Below, one piece after another: positions 21,281-33,100 of a DNA stretch of 64,000 nucleotides (the first letter of the stretch is position 1; each line of letters starts with the position of its first letter). The stretch is from NCBI RefSeq assembly GCF_947242115.1, contig NC_074711.1, positions 4,582,001 to 4,646,000 on the forward strand, read 5' to 3'. The notes under the pieces are model-generated. The model did not search any database and was not told where the DNA came from. It saw nothing but the letters and a program-made list of their open reading frames with translations. Both the position numbers and the translations under genes were made by a program. This DNA comes from Biomphalaria glabrata. Its lineage: Eukaryota; Mollusca; Gastropoda; Planorbidae.

Positions 21281-21795
21281 TTAGCAGTACGCAGGACCCG
21301 AGGTGAGAATCCTTCGCGGGGCCCATGGCGAGTGAAAATAAGCGGGCCCCATGAGCTGTAAGCGTAGACTATTTATACCGTACCACACATCACACAACCG
21401 GTCTCGTCCGTCTTATTGTTACAAAAAGTAGTAGGCCTATCTTACATTGGTAGGCCTACTGTACTTTTGGCCGTTTGACAATGTATTTGTTCTGCAGGTT
21501 GGGTTTTGCTTGCATGATTTTGTCCCGTCCTTTGATATTGGTTAAGTTTACCTTTAATCAACGCAACTACTGATTCAGACACATTTTACATGGAACAATC
21601 AACAAATTAGATAATAATTTCTTCTTTTGCTGGCCCTCTCTAGTACGAGGCCTGGTACGGTTGCCTACCCCTAATTTTAAGGCTAGCTGCCTCTGCTTTC
21701 TGTTTCCGAGGACACCTGCTTTTCTGTGAGGGACGGGCATTCCAGCAGAGGCGGCTATCCGCTTTTCGACTCGGTGGGAGTTTTGTAAGCTAGTT

Positions 21796-21975
21796 ATCTC
21801 CAGAAGGGTATGTTTGTAAAATGTTGTTGTAAAATGTAAAATCTCCAGAAGGGTATGTTTGTAAAATGTTGTTGTAAAATGTAAAATCTCCAGAAGGGTA
21901 TGTTTGTAAAATGTTGTTGTAAAATGTAAAATCTCCAGAAGGGTATGTTTGTAAAATGTTGTTGTAAAATGTTTT
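21796..21975. repeat. Minisatellite, 45-bp unit x4
   Basis: Four head-to-tail copies starting at 21796, 21841, 21886 and 21931, each opening ATCTCCAGAAGGGTATGTTT. The unit contains TGTTTGTAAAATGTTGT, the tail motif of SINE family A, and the array merges directly into a family A copy at 21965-22135. Confidence 0.93.
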
Positions 21976-22135
21976 ACACGTTTCGGATGTTCCTTCAGAG
22001 TTAAAGATAATTACTCCCTAGTCCAAACCTCACGCAGGACGACGGGGGATGGGAGCGGGTAGGGTTTGAACCCGGGACCATCGATAAATCTGAACGACAG
22101 TCCAGCGCGCAAACCGCACGACCAGGCAGCCATAT
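21965..22135 (-). repeat. tRNA-derived SINE, family A (near full length)
   Basis: The minus-strand head is ATGGCTGCCTGGTCGTGCGG, with the B-box-like GGGTTCAAACCC, and a tail ending in GTAAAACATTTTACAACA which then repeats as the 45-bp minisatellite. Confidence 0.85.
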
Positions 22136-22191
22136 GATTGCATGTTAATAAAACATTGGTTTTCATAGGCAACATATCCCATGCTCTACTA

Positions 22192-22936
22192 CGGTGATGC
22201 CCAACCTAATTCGTCCAGCGGGCCATTTTAATTTCAGACACTCGTGTCGCGGGCCACATGACCGAAATGTTACAATAAGGAAACGAAATCGACCTGAAAC
22301 TAATTTGATGAGAAACCCGTGGATCTAGTCATCATCATCATCATTCCTTTGAGTTCCTCATGGAACATAGGGCCTCGACATAAACACGCCACTCTCCACG
22401 GTCTCTTGCTAGCTTTTTGATGGTGTCCCAGCTCTTCCCGGTCTTCTCTGCTTCTTCAAGTACACTGCGTCGCCATGTTCTTTTTGGTCTTCCTCTGCGT
22501 CTTGTTCCCTGTTCCGTGGATCTAGCACTTACATTAATTCATGTGATATTTTAAGTTCTTTTTTTTTTTTTATTACGCGTCGAAAAATGGCTTCGATTCT
22601 CTACTTAAGACGTGAGCAACATTGGAGCTAGCTTGACCACCGCTATATTGGTTTCATAATGATGTCTATTTATTGATGTTTTTTTTTTAAAGCCATACCT
22701 TTTTATGTAACAAATGTGTTGGCTTATTACAGTGTTACATAAAAAAGTAAATATCCGTTCACTTTTCCTGGTAGATTTTACATCAAAGCGTTTAAGGTCT
22801 TGATGCCAATTCATCAGAGAAAAATTGAGGGCCCTAACATAGGTAAATTTAAGATACATTTTTCTACCTTTGGGTTGGGGGGGATATTCTACACTTTGTG
22901 CCGACATTTGAGGGGGCCGTATTTTGGGCATCATTG
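22192..22936. mobile_element. hAT-type non-autonomous transposon, 745 bp, with nested LINE
   Basis: The ends are CGGTGATGCCCAA and (reversed) CAATGATGCCCAA, with 8-bp flanks CTCTACTA (22184-22191) and CTCTAATA (22937-22944), one mismatch. The CAGTGATGCCCAA-type end and 8-bp duplication are classic hAT. A 185-bp LINE 3' end is inserted at 22329-22513. No transposase reading frame. Related copies are at 24227-24870, 38417-38789 and 55749-56151. Confidence 0.87.
22329..22513 (-). mobile_element. LINE 3' end nested in a hAT element
   Basis: Minus-strand reading gives RRRGRPKRTWRRSVLEEAEK, TIKKLARDRGEWR and EALCSMRNSKE, then an ATG-repeat tail. It is flanked by the 12-bp duplication CCGTGGATCTAG at 22317-22328 and 22514-22525. 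It was therefore inserted by target-primed reverse transcription after the host transposon. Confidence 0.88.
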
Positions 22937-23093
22937 CTCTAATATGTATATTGTAACATGCTGTAAAGGAAACAACTCAACGCCAAGGGAACAATGACAA
23001 TACACGTTTAATAACATAGATCCCAAAACAAGACGAATATCCACAACCATCAAATATCGCACTTCCTCTTCCTCTCTTTCCGTTCAGTTAGAT

Positions 23094-23301
23094 CAGTGAT
23101 TCCCAAAGTGGTCTAATTAATTAAGTGGTCCGTTAATAGAGTTATTAAAACAAATAGTTCAACTTAAAATGTAGTTTAAAATTATGTGTAATTTGAAATT
23201 GATGAATTTTCAAAAATTCAATATAACTTAAGCAGGGGGTCTACGGAAAACCAGAAAACATGGCAAGGGGTCTACGAGATAAACAAGTTTGGGAACCACT
23301 G
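23094..23301. mobile_element. hAT-type MITE, 208 bp
   Basis: Termini CAGTGATTCCCAAA and (reversed) CAGTGGTTCCCAAA, flanked by a perfect 8-bp duplication AGTTAGAT at 23086-23093 and 23302-23309. Confidence 0.92.
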
Positions 23302-23312
23302 AGTTAGATCAA

Positions 23313-23674
23313 CCTTTATGCACATCACACACTGTTCCATGAATTTCAAATTTGTCTCGTAGACGTGGAATTGTTAACCTTGAAGGTGGTTCTGTACCAT
23401 ACTCGCGTCTCCACTGTCTTCGAACCGCAGCAACATTCTCAAACTTTCAGTACCACTTAATTATCCGCTTCCGCTCCTCAAAAGTCAAACGCAGGTTCGC
23501 CATGTTGCAATTACTGATGCTGAAGGCCACCAGTTTGAACATTACTCGCATTAATCACTTTTATTTTTCACATCGGACATTAATCTTTCCATGTCCAGAA
23601 ATTTAGCATTCTAGAACGGGAAATAAATTGTCTATGACAGTTTAAAGTGTGTATACATTTTTTTGACGCACCCT
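23313..23674 (-). mobile_element. Tc1/mariner-like element, 5' part with DUF4817-type HTH
   Basis: From 23503 downward the minus strand encodes MANLRLTFEERKRIIKWY, one in-frame stop, then KFENVAAVRRQWRREYGTEP and SRLTIPRLRDKFEIHGTVCD. This is the helix-turn-helix block (DUF4817-like) at the start of many mariner-like proteins. The outer end at about 23670 reads (minus) TAGGGTGCGTCAAAAAAATG, a typical ITm terminus. The catalytic DDE part is missing: the copy is cut off beside the hAT MITE at 23302. Confidence 0.72.
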
Positions 23675-23980
23675 ATATATATATGGTATTTGTAAGTTGT
23701 GATTCAGCATTTGATTGTTTTTAGTCTTGAAGTTATTATTAGGTATGTCTAGCAGCCTATAAGTCTTGACCAAAGTGTGTAGGCCTAACGCAGTGATTCC
23801 CAGAGTTGTCTATATATTGACTCCCAGAAGTTTACGATGACTTAGCCTATTATATTAAAGGGTCTGGAGACAGAGCAGGCCTACTAGACTAGTAAACATA
23901 GAGTCATAAGTGCTCTACTACGTTTGAGGTCTGATCCATGAGTGCCACATTTTTTTTAAAATTATTTTTAGTAGGCCTAC

Positions 23981-24030
23981 TTATCTTATCTTATAAAATA
24001 CAGATGTTAGCCTACTTCAAAAAAACGAAG
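23981..24030 (-). mobile_element. CR1/L2-type LINE extreme 3' end
   Basis: Plus-strand text CTTATCTTATCTTATAAAAT followed by ACTTCAAAAAAACGAAG is the diverged terminus and tail of the AAGATA-tail family. Confidence 0.55.
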
Positions 24031-24049
24031 AACCAATTACCTCCATTAT

Positions 24050-24215
24050 CCTCCTCCTTCCCCCCCCCCTCGGCCAGCAGCTGTTCTTAGCAGGATATCA
24101 AGAGAGAGGCCGGTCCATTCTTTTACATTGTCCAGCCAGCTTTTCTTTGGACGTCCCTTTCTTCGTGCTCCCTTCACTGTATCTTGAAGGATGGCTTTTG
24201 GCATTAAATTGCCAT
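24050..24215 (-). mobile_element. LINE RT C-terminal fragment (DNVKEWT type)
   Basis: Read on minus it gives pieces of a GxRRGRPKKSWLDNVKEWT...LLRTAAGR block. A sister copy lies at 49885-50045. Too short for clade assignment. Confidence 0.6.
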
Positions 24216-24226
24216 GATATTTAGTG

Positions 24227-24870
24227 CCAGATCCGGCCAGCGACGTGGTTCCATCCGGTCCGCTGAAATGTCGTCACAAAGTGTAGAAGATCCCCCCCCC
24301 CCCCCCATCTTTAAAAAAAAATTGAAAAATTTATCCTAATGGTTATGATCTCCTGAATGTAGAATCTACCAGGAGAAGTTGAACGGATCTTTACTTTTTT
24401 GTGTGTGGAACATGATAATAAGTCAAACATTTGTTTTATAAAGAAAGTGTGGCTGTTTAATAAAACCATTCAAACGGATTAATATATAAATATGGCTGCA
24501 TTCTTGGTTTTAGCCGCAAATAAAAGATTGTTAAACTACGCCAAGAGATTGGAAGATTGATGGGAATTTAATATTTACAAAAAAAAAAACAGAAATTTAG
24601 TCATTTGTAAACGTATCTACAATATATGTTGCTCATAGATCTACATCTATATTAAGTTGAGACGTGAAGCCATTTTCTGACGCGTGAAAAAAAAAAAAGG
24701 ATAAATTTCAAATATCTCATTAATTAATGAAGTAGCCAGCCTACGGGTTTCTGATCAAATAGTTTCAGGTCAATTTAATTTTGTTTTTATACCTTTTCGT
24801 TCATGTGGACCGCGGCACGAGTGTTGGAAATTAAAACTGCCCGCAGGTCAAATTAGGTTGGGCATCACTG
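24227..24870. mobile_element. hAT-type element lacking its left terminus but keeping an 8-bp target duplication
   Basis: The right end is the intact CAGTGATGCCCAA (reversed), followed by ATTTAGTG (24871-24878). The same ATTTAGTG (24219-24226) lies directly left of CCAGATCCGGCC. In the copy at 55749 that sequence lies about 27 bp inside the element. So the left terminal repeat is absent although the duplication is complete. Confidence 0.8.
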
Positions 24871-24879
24871 ATTTAGTGT

Positions 24880-25576
24880 ATACTCTGTGTAATGTTGAGG
24901 CTATTATGACTAGAATTTTCTTTGAAGACTATAAGTGTAGATCTATGTAGAGGTCTAGTTTTCTGTTTCGTTTTATACAAGATATAGGGCAATATAGGCA
25001 ACCGTTTTTTCCCCAACCCACTGGCAATAGACACTATGCCCGTTTAAAATTATTTTTAGAATCGTCGTCATTGTTCCTTTTCCGGTGTCATGAAGATACA
25101 CATGCGTCGCATTAGGAGGCATTGATAAAATATTTCTTTAAAAACAAAAGATTGAAAGAATATTTAATACCTGTTGGTTATATTAATATTTGTTTATCAA
25201 GGTAATTATAAGGGTTATGAAATCAGTTATAAGATTGGAGTCTTAGATCTAGTCTAGACCTAGACTACTGACTAGTCTGAGTCTGAGACTCATCGACATC
25301 GCATCGGTCATCTTGAATTTATGATTTTAATGATTTATCTTGGTCTCATTACTCACTCAGTACTCTCACTGAGTCTCACTCACTGTAGATCTAGTCTGTA
25401 GTGTAGACCACTCCAGACTCCACTGTCGGCACTGTAGTCTACAGTAAGACTACAGAGTAACCGAGTAACAACAGTCTACATCTATTCTAGAACTAAGAGT
25501 AAGATACTTAGAATTAAATTAGAAGGGCGAAGGGTAACTACCGTAACTACTAACTTACTTACACTACTAACACTAC
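24880..25576. other. Intergenic AT-rich and CTAGATCT-rich stretch
   Basis: From about 25240 it is made of ACTCAGT/CTAGTCTAGA-type simple words. Nothing else recognised. Confidence 0.5.
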
Positions 25577-25580
25577 TTAA

Positions 25581-26491
25581 AGGGAAACTCCGATAGTTTT
25601 TCAAATTTGAGTTATTGACATATTTAAATTCTGAGTAAAAAGTTGTAATAGTAAACATATCATTTTTTATTTAAATGCTTAGAAAATTTTATATTTATAA
25701 TTAGTCAGTAAATTCTTGACATCTAAAAAAAAACGGGATTCCTTGAGATTTTGTTTTAAGTTATTTCATGCGTCACTTCCCTAAACAATACTGAAAGAGA
25801 AACTTGATTTAACCAATCGTATCGCTTCATTCTTACAGTAGCTGTTAAGCTTAGTGACGGCCTAGTCCAGAGCTAGGATACAGTACAGTTATATATATTT
25901 ATATATTAATATATAAACATGTACCGGTATAGATAGATCCAAAAGCATTAGGATAACCAACTCGAGGAAAAAAAGCAACATTTTCATCTAAGCCTCTCCC
26001 TATCCCAAGAAGTTAAGTAAATAGATCGTGTGTCTGAATGATTCGAACAAGCTGGTCAGTGTAAGGGTAGTCGAGACTACGTGTAGTGGGTCCTGACAAG
26101 AAAACCAAGCGATAGTGTTTGTTGTGTGTTGAGTGGTCTGGCGAGAAATACACACTGCCGTGATTAGTCAAGCATGTAAATCTACTTTTAATATGCATTT
26201 TTTCTTTGCTTACAAGATCCTAGATCTAACTGCATAGACAAAACTATATTTCTTTTACGAGAATGTAAACTTTGCTGTATGGTCTCCTGTTATACAATAA
26301 GTCAATAGATTAAAACACCTTTGTGACGTCACATAGAAACCCGGTGAAAGTCTGACTGTTTTGGATATGCAGAAATTACTAAGTTATTATTGCTAATAAA
26401 AAAAAAAGAATATAATTATATATTCATTATCTGTAAATCAAATATATATACATATTATATAAAAAATTGTCAAAACCATCAGAGTTTCCCT
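25581..26491. mobile_element. TTAA-flanked non-autonomous DNA transposon, 911 bp
   Basis: The ends AGGGAAACTCCGATAGTTTT and (reversed) AGGGAAACTCTGATGGTTTT are inverted repeats, each bordered outward by TTAA (25577-25580 and 26492-26495). A TTAA duplication with AGGG termini fits Kolobok better than piggyBac (which usually begins CCY). No transposase is readable. Confidence 0.82.
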
Positions 26492-26699
26492 TTAAGTACT
26501 ACAGTACTTACACTTACAGTTACACTAGTTACAGTACTTTAATTAATTTAATACTTACACTTCTAAAAATCATATATATATATATATATAAGATAAGGAT
26601 TATCATTACTAAAAGATACTCTGTAATGTAACGTAACTGTAATGTGTAGTGAACTAGATCTAGATCTTCTTAGCCCGGCCTACTGTCTAGATTACTCTA

Positions 26700-26815
26700 G
26701 AGGAGGGGTGGTCAAATTACGGTCCGCGGGCAACATGCAGCCCGCTAGAGTGTTTTATGTGGCCTGTGGACACCTACAGAAATCAGGTGTGCCCACAGAT
26801 TTTACACTTTTAAAA
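26700..26815. mobile_element. hAT-type terminal fragment
   Basis: AGGGGTGGTCAAATTACGGT followed by CGCGGGCAACATGCAGCCCG is a hAT-like 5' end. No matching right end was found. Confidence 0.5.
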
Positions 26816-27138
26816 TGCAAATATATTACCAGTATGGAGTTCATAAAATAAATGCTTTTGAAATATTGAATATAACTCTAATTATAGTTCTATTATGTAT
26901 ACATCATTTTATTTTTAAAAATCGTATCCCTAATGATTGAAAATAATCAGAAATACTAATGCTGAATACTATTGCGGTTGACAGTAGTTAGTAATCTGTA
27001 GACTTTATAAATAATAAAGGCCTAGTTATTCAAATTACTGTGAAAAAAAAAAGAATTGAACCCAAATTTAAAAAATGTGATAACACCCATTTAATAAGTC
27101 TACATTTATCCATTCTTGTTCTTGTACAGCTGAAAGCA

Positions 27139-30100
27139 ATGCCTTCTGATTCGAAAAAGAAAAGGGACGCAAAGAAGAAAGAAGCAGCAAAATCAAGAGG
27201 ACAGAAGAAAAATGTGAAGCTAGATGAAGGAGAAGCTGAAGTCGACTGCACAGACAGCCCTGAAGAAAATGGAGAAAATGGAACTGCTGTAAATGGCAAT
27301 GGAACAGGTACTAGGATTAGATTACTACAGTTGAGTCCTAAAATATTTTTGACCAAGTGCTATTTTATCTTTTAAGTAGAACCCTAAAATACTTTTGGCG
27401 AAGTGTTATAAAATTTTTTTAAGTAGAGCATTTTTCTTTTTAGATGTATCTTCAATAGCGACTTTGCTAGATGAAATGACCATAGCAGCCAAACACCGTT
27501 CAGTTACTGGTGTTCTAGCTTCACACCCCGACAGCCGTGACCTGCACATCCACAATTTATCCATTCTGTTTCATGGTGCTGAACTATTGATGGATTCAAC
27601 ACTTGAATTGAACGTAGGAAGGCGATATGGGTTGATAGGTTTAAATGGCTGTGGTAAGTTAAAACAAATTGATTAAAGGAAGACAAATTTAAAAGAAAGT
27701 TAAAGGGAAATAATGACTAATTTGCAATGAATCATGTCTGTTGGTGCTGAAAACATTAATTATATCAATGTAAGGAAATTTAAAAAACAGATTAAGTTCA
27801 ACACTTAAAAAAAACAAAAAGGCTGATTTAATAATGTACACTCTTGGTTGCTATAAATGCTTATTTTCTCTTTGCTTTTAGTTTTGGTCCTTATAATGTG
27901 AACTGTCGCATCCTTTCTGTATAATACTGTTTTTGTATTGGGGAGAAAGTAATTGCAGTGAAAAATTTAGATATTATATTTAGAAGAAAAAAAATTAGAG
28001 AATGCAAAGTAATAGAGAGAAGAAGGGGAGAAAGTGGTTTTGTTCATCCATTGTTATCAATTAGAAATATTACTGTTGGTCGTAAAAAAATGGGTGTATC
28101 TTTGAATCTGGTGCCTGTGGGGATGAAACAGTGTTTGGGAAATAAGGAGAAAATAAAAAAAAGAAGAGTTACCAAAAGTGGTCCCTAGACTGATAGTTTC
28201 ATTTCTATGTCAAGAGTCAAGAAAAAAAAATATGATTCAGTGAATTTTTTCTAATTGTTATTTTATTTTGTTTGCTATCTAGGTAAATCATCTTTACTGG
28301 CCGCACTGGCTGCTCGTGAAGTTCCAATACCTGAACATATAGACACCTTTTTATTACGTAGAGAGATGCCCCCTAGTGATAAAACAGCTCTAGAATGTGT
28401 CATGGAGGTCGACGATGAGAGACACAGGCTGGAGAAAGAAGCAGAAGAGTTGGCTCACAACCCAGACCCTGGTACTTACTGCTCTCTTGTTCTTTTTACA
28501 AGCCTACATCCATTTTATTTTTTCACTCTAGGCCTAGATAGCATCTTTTTTTTTTTTTTTTTTTTATATGAAATCATAAATGTATATATCTGTACATTTT
28601 CAGCTGCCCATGAAAGGCTGATGGATGTATATGAGAGGTTGGAAGAACTTGATGCAGGTAAAGCTGCAGCCAAGGCAGGCTACATACTTCATGGTCTAGG
28701 TTTTTCTAAAGCCATGCAACGTACAAAGGTATATTTAGTGTGCGACTCTAGTGTTTAATAGTTTAATAGATCAGGTATATTTTCTCTTGATAGCAAAAAT
28801 TAACAACAGCTTCTTTTTTTATTTTATTTTTCAATTTTAAAAGTTAAAATTAATTAATTTAAAAGATGTGTTATCCAATTTCCACTGATTGCCAACTACA
28901 AAATATAAAATGGCTAAATTGAGTAATGTTTGCATTCTTCCACATCTGATCAAGGCCGAAGTAACTGTTTTTATTTTTCCATTGTTGACAATAGGTCAAA
29001 GACTTTTCTGGAGGTTGGAGAATGAGAATATCATTGGCCAGAGCTTTATTTATACGTCCCTCGCTGATGCTCCTCGATGAGCCAACTAACCATTTAGATC
29101 TCAACGCTTGTGTCTGGCTTGAGGAAGAACTTAAAACGTAGGTTTTTTTTTTTTTTTTTTTTTGTATTTTCATTTCTTTTTCAGCTTGAACTAAAATAAA
29201 TTTAAGCACCTAATAACAATAACCTTATGCTGAGTTGATGGCCCTCGTTCTTCTAGCTGCTTGCACTGTTATGTTGGTTGTAATAGAAAGGGCTACAATC
29301 ATCACTGTAACCCAACCTTTTCATTTATGAGAGCCTTAAAAGTAGAATAGGATTGAAAGAAAATGAAAATATAATATTAGCTGATAAATTCTTTTCTGTA
29401 TTACTGATAATTTCACTTATTAGCTCTAACGAGTATTATATGGGTAATTAAAAGTGGACCAAAAAATTTAGTTTTGAGAAATTAAATAATATAATTATTT
29501 TAATTTTTTTTTTAATTCAGAATTAAGTATGAGTTGGAATTTTTGTTTTCATGCAAAACCTTTTATTACAATACACTAGAATACACTACAGTAACATTTT
29601 ATTGAAACATTTAAACTTTAAATCCTTCACTTTTTAAAAATTTAACTTTTATATTCCATTTAAATTGACCTGGCCATCTGGTATATATATGTCATGTAGC
29701 TTTCTCAATGGTCCATGGTTCATACCCTGCCTGCTGCCATCCCCTGTTGTCCTGCAGTAGTTTTTGACTAGCAAGTAGATTATCTTCAACTCTGAAAGAA
29801 CATAATCATAATCCAGCAAAATGTGTGATCTTCGCAACAAATTTTGTATTTGAAACATTAGATAACAATATTGTGAGTTGACAACTGTCTGTAATACTGA
29901 TACATTTCATAAGTATTGTTTCCCTTTATTCTGTGCAGGTACCCACGTATTCTTGTTGTAATCTCACACTCTCAGGATTTCTTAAATGGTGTTTGTACAA
30001 ATATTGTACACATGCACCAGAAGAAATTAAAATATTTTGGAGTAAGTATTGTCCAGTTGCCACATATTCTAATTTAGCATTTATGTGTTACTAATTAATT

Positions 30101-33100
30101 CATTTGGTATAATAGAGTTAAATAGAAGCATAAAACAAAGAATGATGACATAAAAGGCCGAGTTATAGTGCCAAAACTCCTGCACTCTGTAATTAGATGT
30201 GTGGTTGAGTTGGGCACGATGTTCATATCCCTTGAAGCGATAATTTTCATGATCTGACTTTTGTTTTTGCTGAATGGAGTTAAAAGTATTAGACAATAAG
30301 TTTTTTTTCTAATATCTGTTGAGCTTTTAAATGTGCAATATGTCACCAGATAAAGAAATACTGATAGTCTTCATGTCTATATATAATATGTAACAAAATG
30401 CACTGGCATTTTTTTGCAGGGTAACTACGACACATATGTACAAACACGTTATGAACTGGAAGAGAACCAGATGAAAAAATATAAATGGGAACAAGACCAA
30501 ATAGCACATATGAAGGTAAGTAGAAGTAAAATAACGGTAGTTATGGCAAATTGGAAAATGGAGACCACATTTCAAGCAAACAGTTCCAGAGTGCTGGAAA
30601 TAACAGTTGGTCATTGTTACACTTAAGAACCTGAGCTACAAAAAAACTGTGTGATCCACTATATAGTGACTACCATATTTTTAAGGAAAGCTTTGCTTTT
30701 TAGTTGTGCTATTTTTACAAACTGATTCAATGATAATTATGCCTTACATTTTTATTTTACGGTTAGAATTTATAATGTTGGTGTGCACCTAACTATTTTG
30801 TTTGTCTCTATAGAACTATATAGCAAGGTTTGGTCATGGTAGTGCCAAGTTAGCCCGTCAAGCACAGAGTAAAGAGAAGACACTCAAGAAAATGGTGGAT
30901 GGAGGATTAACAGAGAAAGTTTCTTCTGACAAGGTTAAAAATCATTTTCTTGTTCCAATAGCTGTTAGCCATATGTTTAAACAACTACTGGTATTTTCCT
31001 ATTGCATTGGGCTGTTAATATATTAAAATTATATTATAAAAAATCAAATAAAATTGTATGAATGAACATTATAGACCTTTTTCTTGTTGAAAAAGTAACT
31101 TTTGTAATGTTTGTGATCAAAAGATTAAGGAATCTGGAAAACATCTGGATAGTATGGAGCTAGAACAGATACACTTCATCTGCTTAAGGAACTTTGAAAA
31201 CTTCCAAATACAGCTATAAACTATTTTTTTCAAAAGACAAAATTTGTTTTTACAAATCTTCAGGGTGCTGTAGAATAGGGAAGGCAAAAAAACCCAACTT
31301 GCTTTAACATACATTGAACAGCTGCATCTTTAAAAAAAAAAATAAAAGTGGCTGCCTGAGTGCTATTCAGACATTTGTATGTGTGTTGAAGTTCAAAGTG
31401 TAACCTTTCTTTCATGAAGTCATCACTATTGCTTTAGGATATATGATATAAGTGAGGTCTTTATCTTATTCCTACTTCAGACAAACCATATCATACTTAC
31501 AAGAAGCACATCCACAGATATTTAATAAAATATACACATACTATAATATGTACAATAAAACAAGAACTCCAGTATCCAGATTTCTTACTTAAGCTTGTAA
31601 TGTTGGATGCTATGGGTTACCTTTTTCCATAGTTTGATATATGTTTTTAGGCAGGGTCATTTACGTAAGATAGTCATATATTTTTGTTTACCTTATAACT
31701 AATGCCTGATTTTTTTTTGTTTTCAGACTCTATCTTTTTATTTCCCAAGCTGTGGAGTTATCCCACCCCCTGTTATAATGGTTCAACATGTCAGTTTCCG
31801 TTATTCTGAAGGACAGGTAATGTATTTAACTCAGTCATCAAAAACATTAAAGTTTCCTGCTCATGACTTCACTCAATTAGTTTTTTGATGATGATGTTGT
31901 GTGTTGACAGAAATACATTTACAAAGATTTGGACTTTGGCGTTGACTTGGACACCCGCGTGGCTCTTGTTGGTCCCAATGGAGCTGGAAAGTCGACATTA
32001 CTCAAACTCATTACAGGAGAGGTTAGAACTTAAAACATTTCTTTAACTCTCCATAATTATTGTCTAGGTTCCGTTATAATGATTCATTTTGCTCATTTGT
32101 GTTTCACTACCCTGTTATGATTAAACTTTAATGTTTTTGTATGTTATCAGGAAATGTTATATTCTGTATATAATTATAAAAGAATGCTTGTTCTTTTTAT
32201 ATAACATAAATTAAAGTTTATATAACCAAAAATTAATTTAATTGGTCAAATCAACGTGGGTATCGTTAGTTAGGAAGAGTTAATGGGGATGAAAATGAAA
32301 TAATTCTTGAAACTAAAGAAAAAGTGTTTTAAACTTAATAATAGCAAACAATAGTTACTCCTTTCTTTAATTCTAAAACCTATACATACAAATTTCTCTG
32401 CATGTTTTTTGTTCTATTATTTCTTTCATTTAGTAAAATATATTTTTTTTTCCAGTTAATACCCACAGATGGTTTGATCAGGAGGCATTCGCATCTTAAA
32501 ATTGGACGCTATCATCAGGTACTCTTAATGTAAAATTCTACATTAGAGTGTGCATTTAAATAGTTGTACAACTGGATGTATGCATGAAATAATCTTGTGT
32601 TGTTTTGTTTTCAGCATTTAGGTGATCAACTGGACTTAGACATGACTGCCCTAGACTACATGATGAAGTGTTATCCTGATGTGAAGGAGCGGGAAGAGAT
32701 GAGGAAAATTATTGGCAGATATGGTCTGACTGGCATGCAACAGGTGAAATATGTTTATGTGCACCTTTTTAGTCCTAGTCATGCATATTCACCGATGACG
32801 TAAATTCTGCCAAGTCACTGGTTTTCCTGGCTGACTCAGGCAACCCATTCCATGCTGGAACTAGGAAAGAAGGAGCATTTGTACAAATTTGTCCTAGCAT
32901 ATGGAACAAGGAATTAACTTTTATCTTTGTGTCTGTCTGACTATTTTATTAGTTTTTTTTTTTTGTATTTGAAGGGTTCAGTGTTTTATGTTTAATTGCT
33001 ACTTTACATTTTAGACTTCTTTCCTAAAGAGTCTCTAAATTTAGTGATTTTACTAGTCAAATGTGAATCTTCGTTTGTTATGAATCTCACTGCTCTATTT

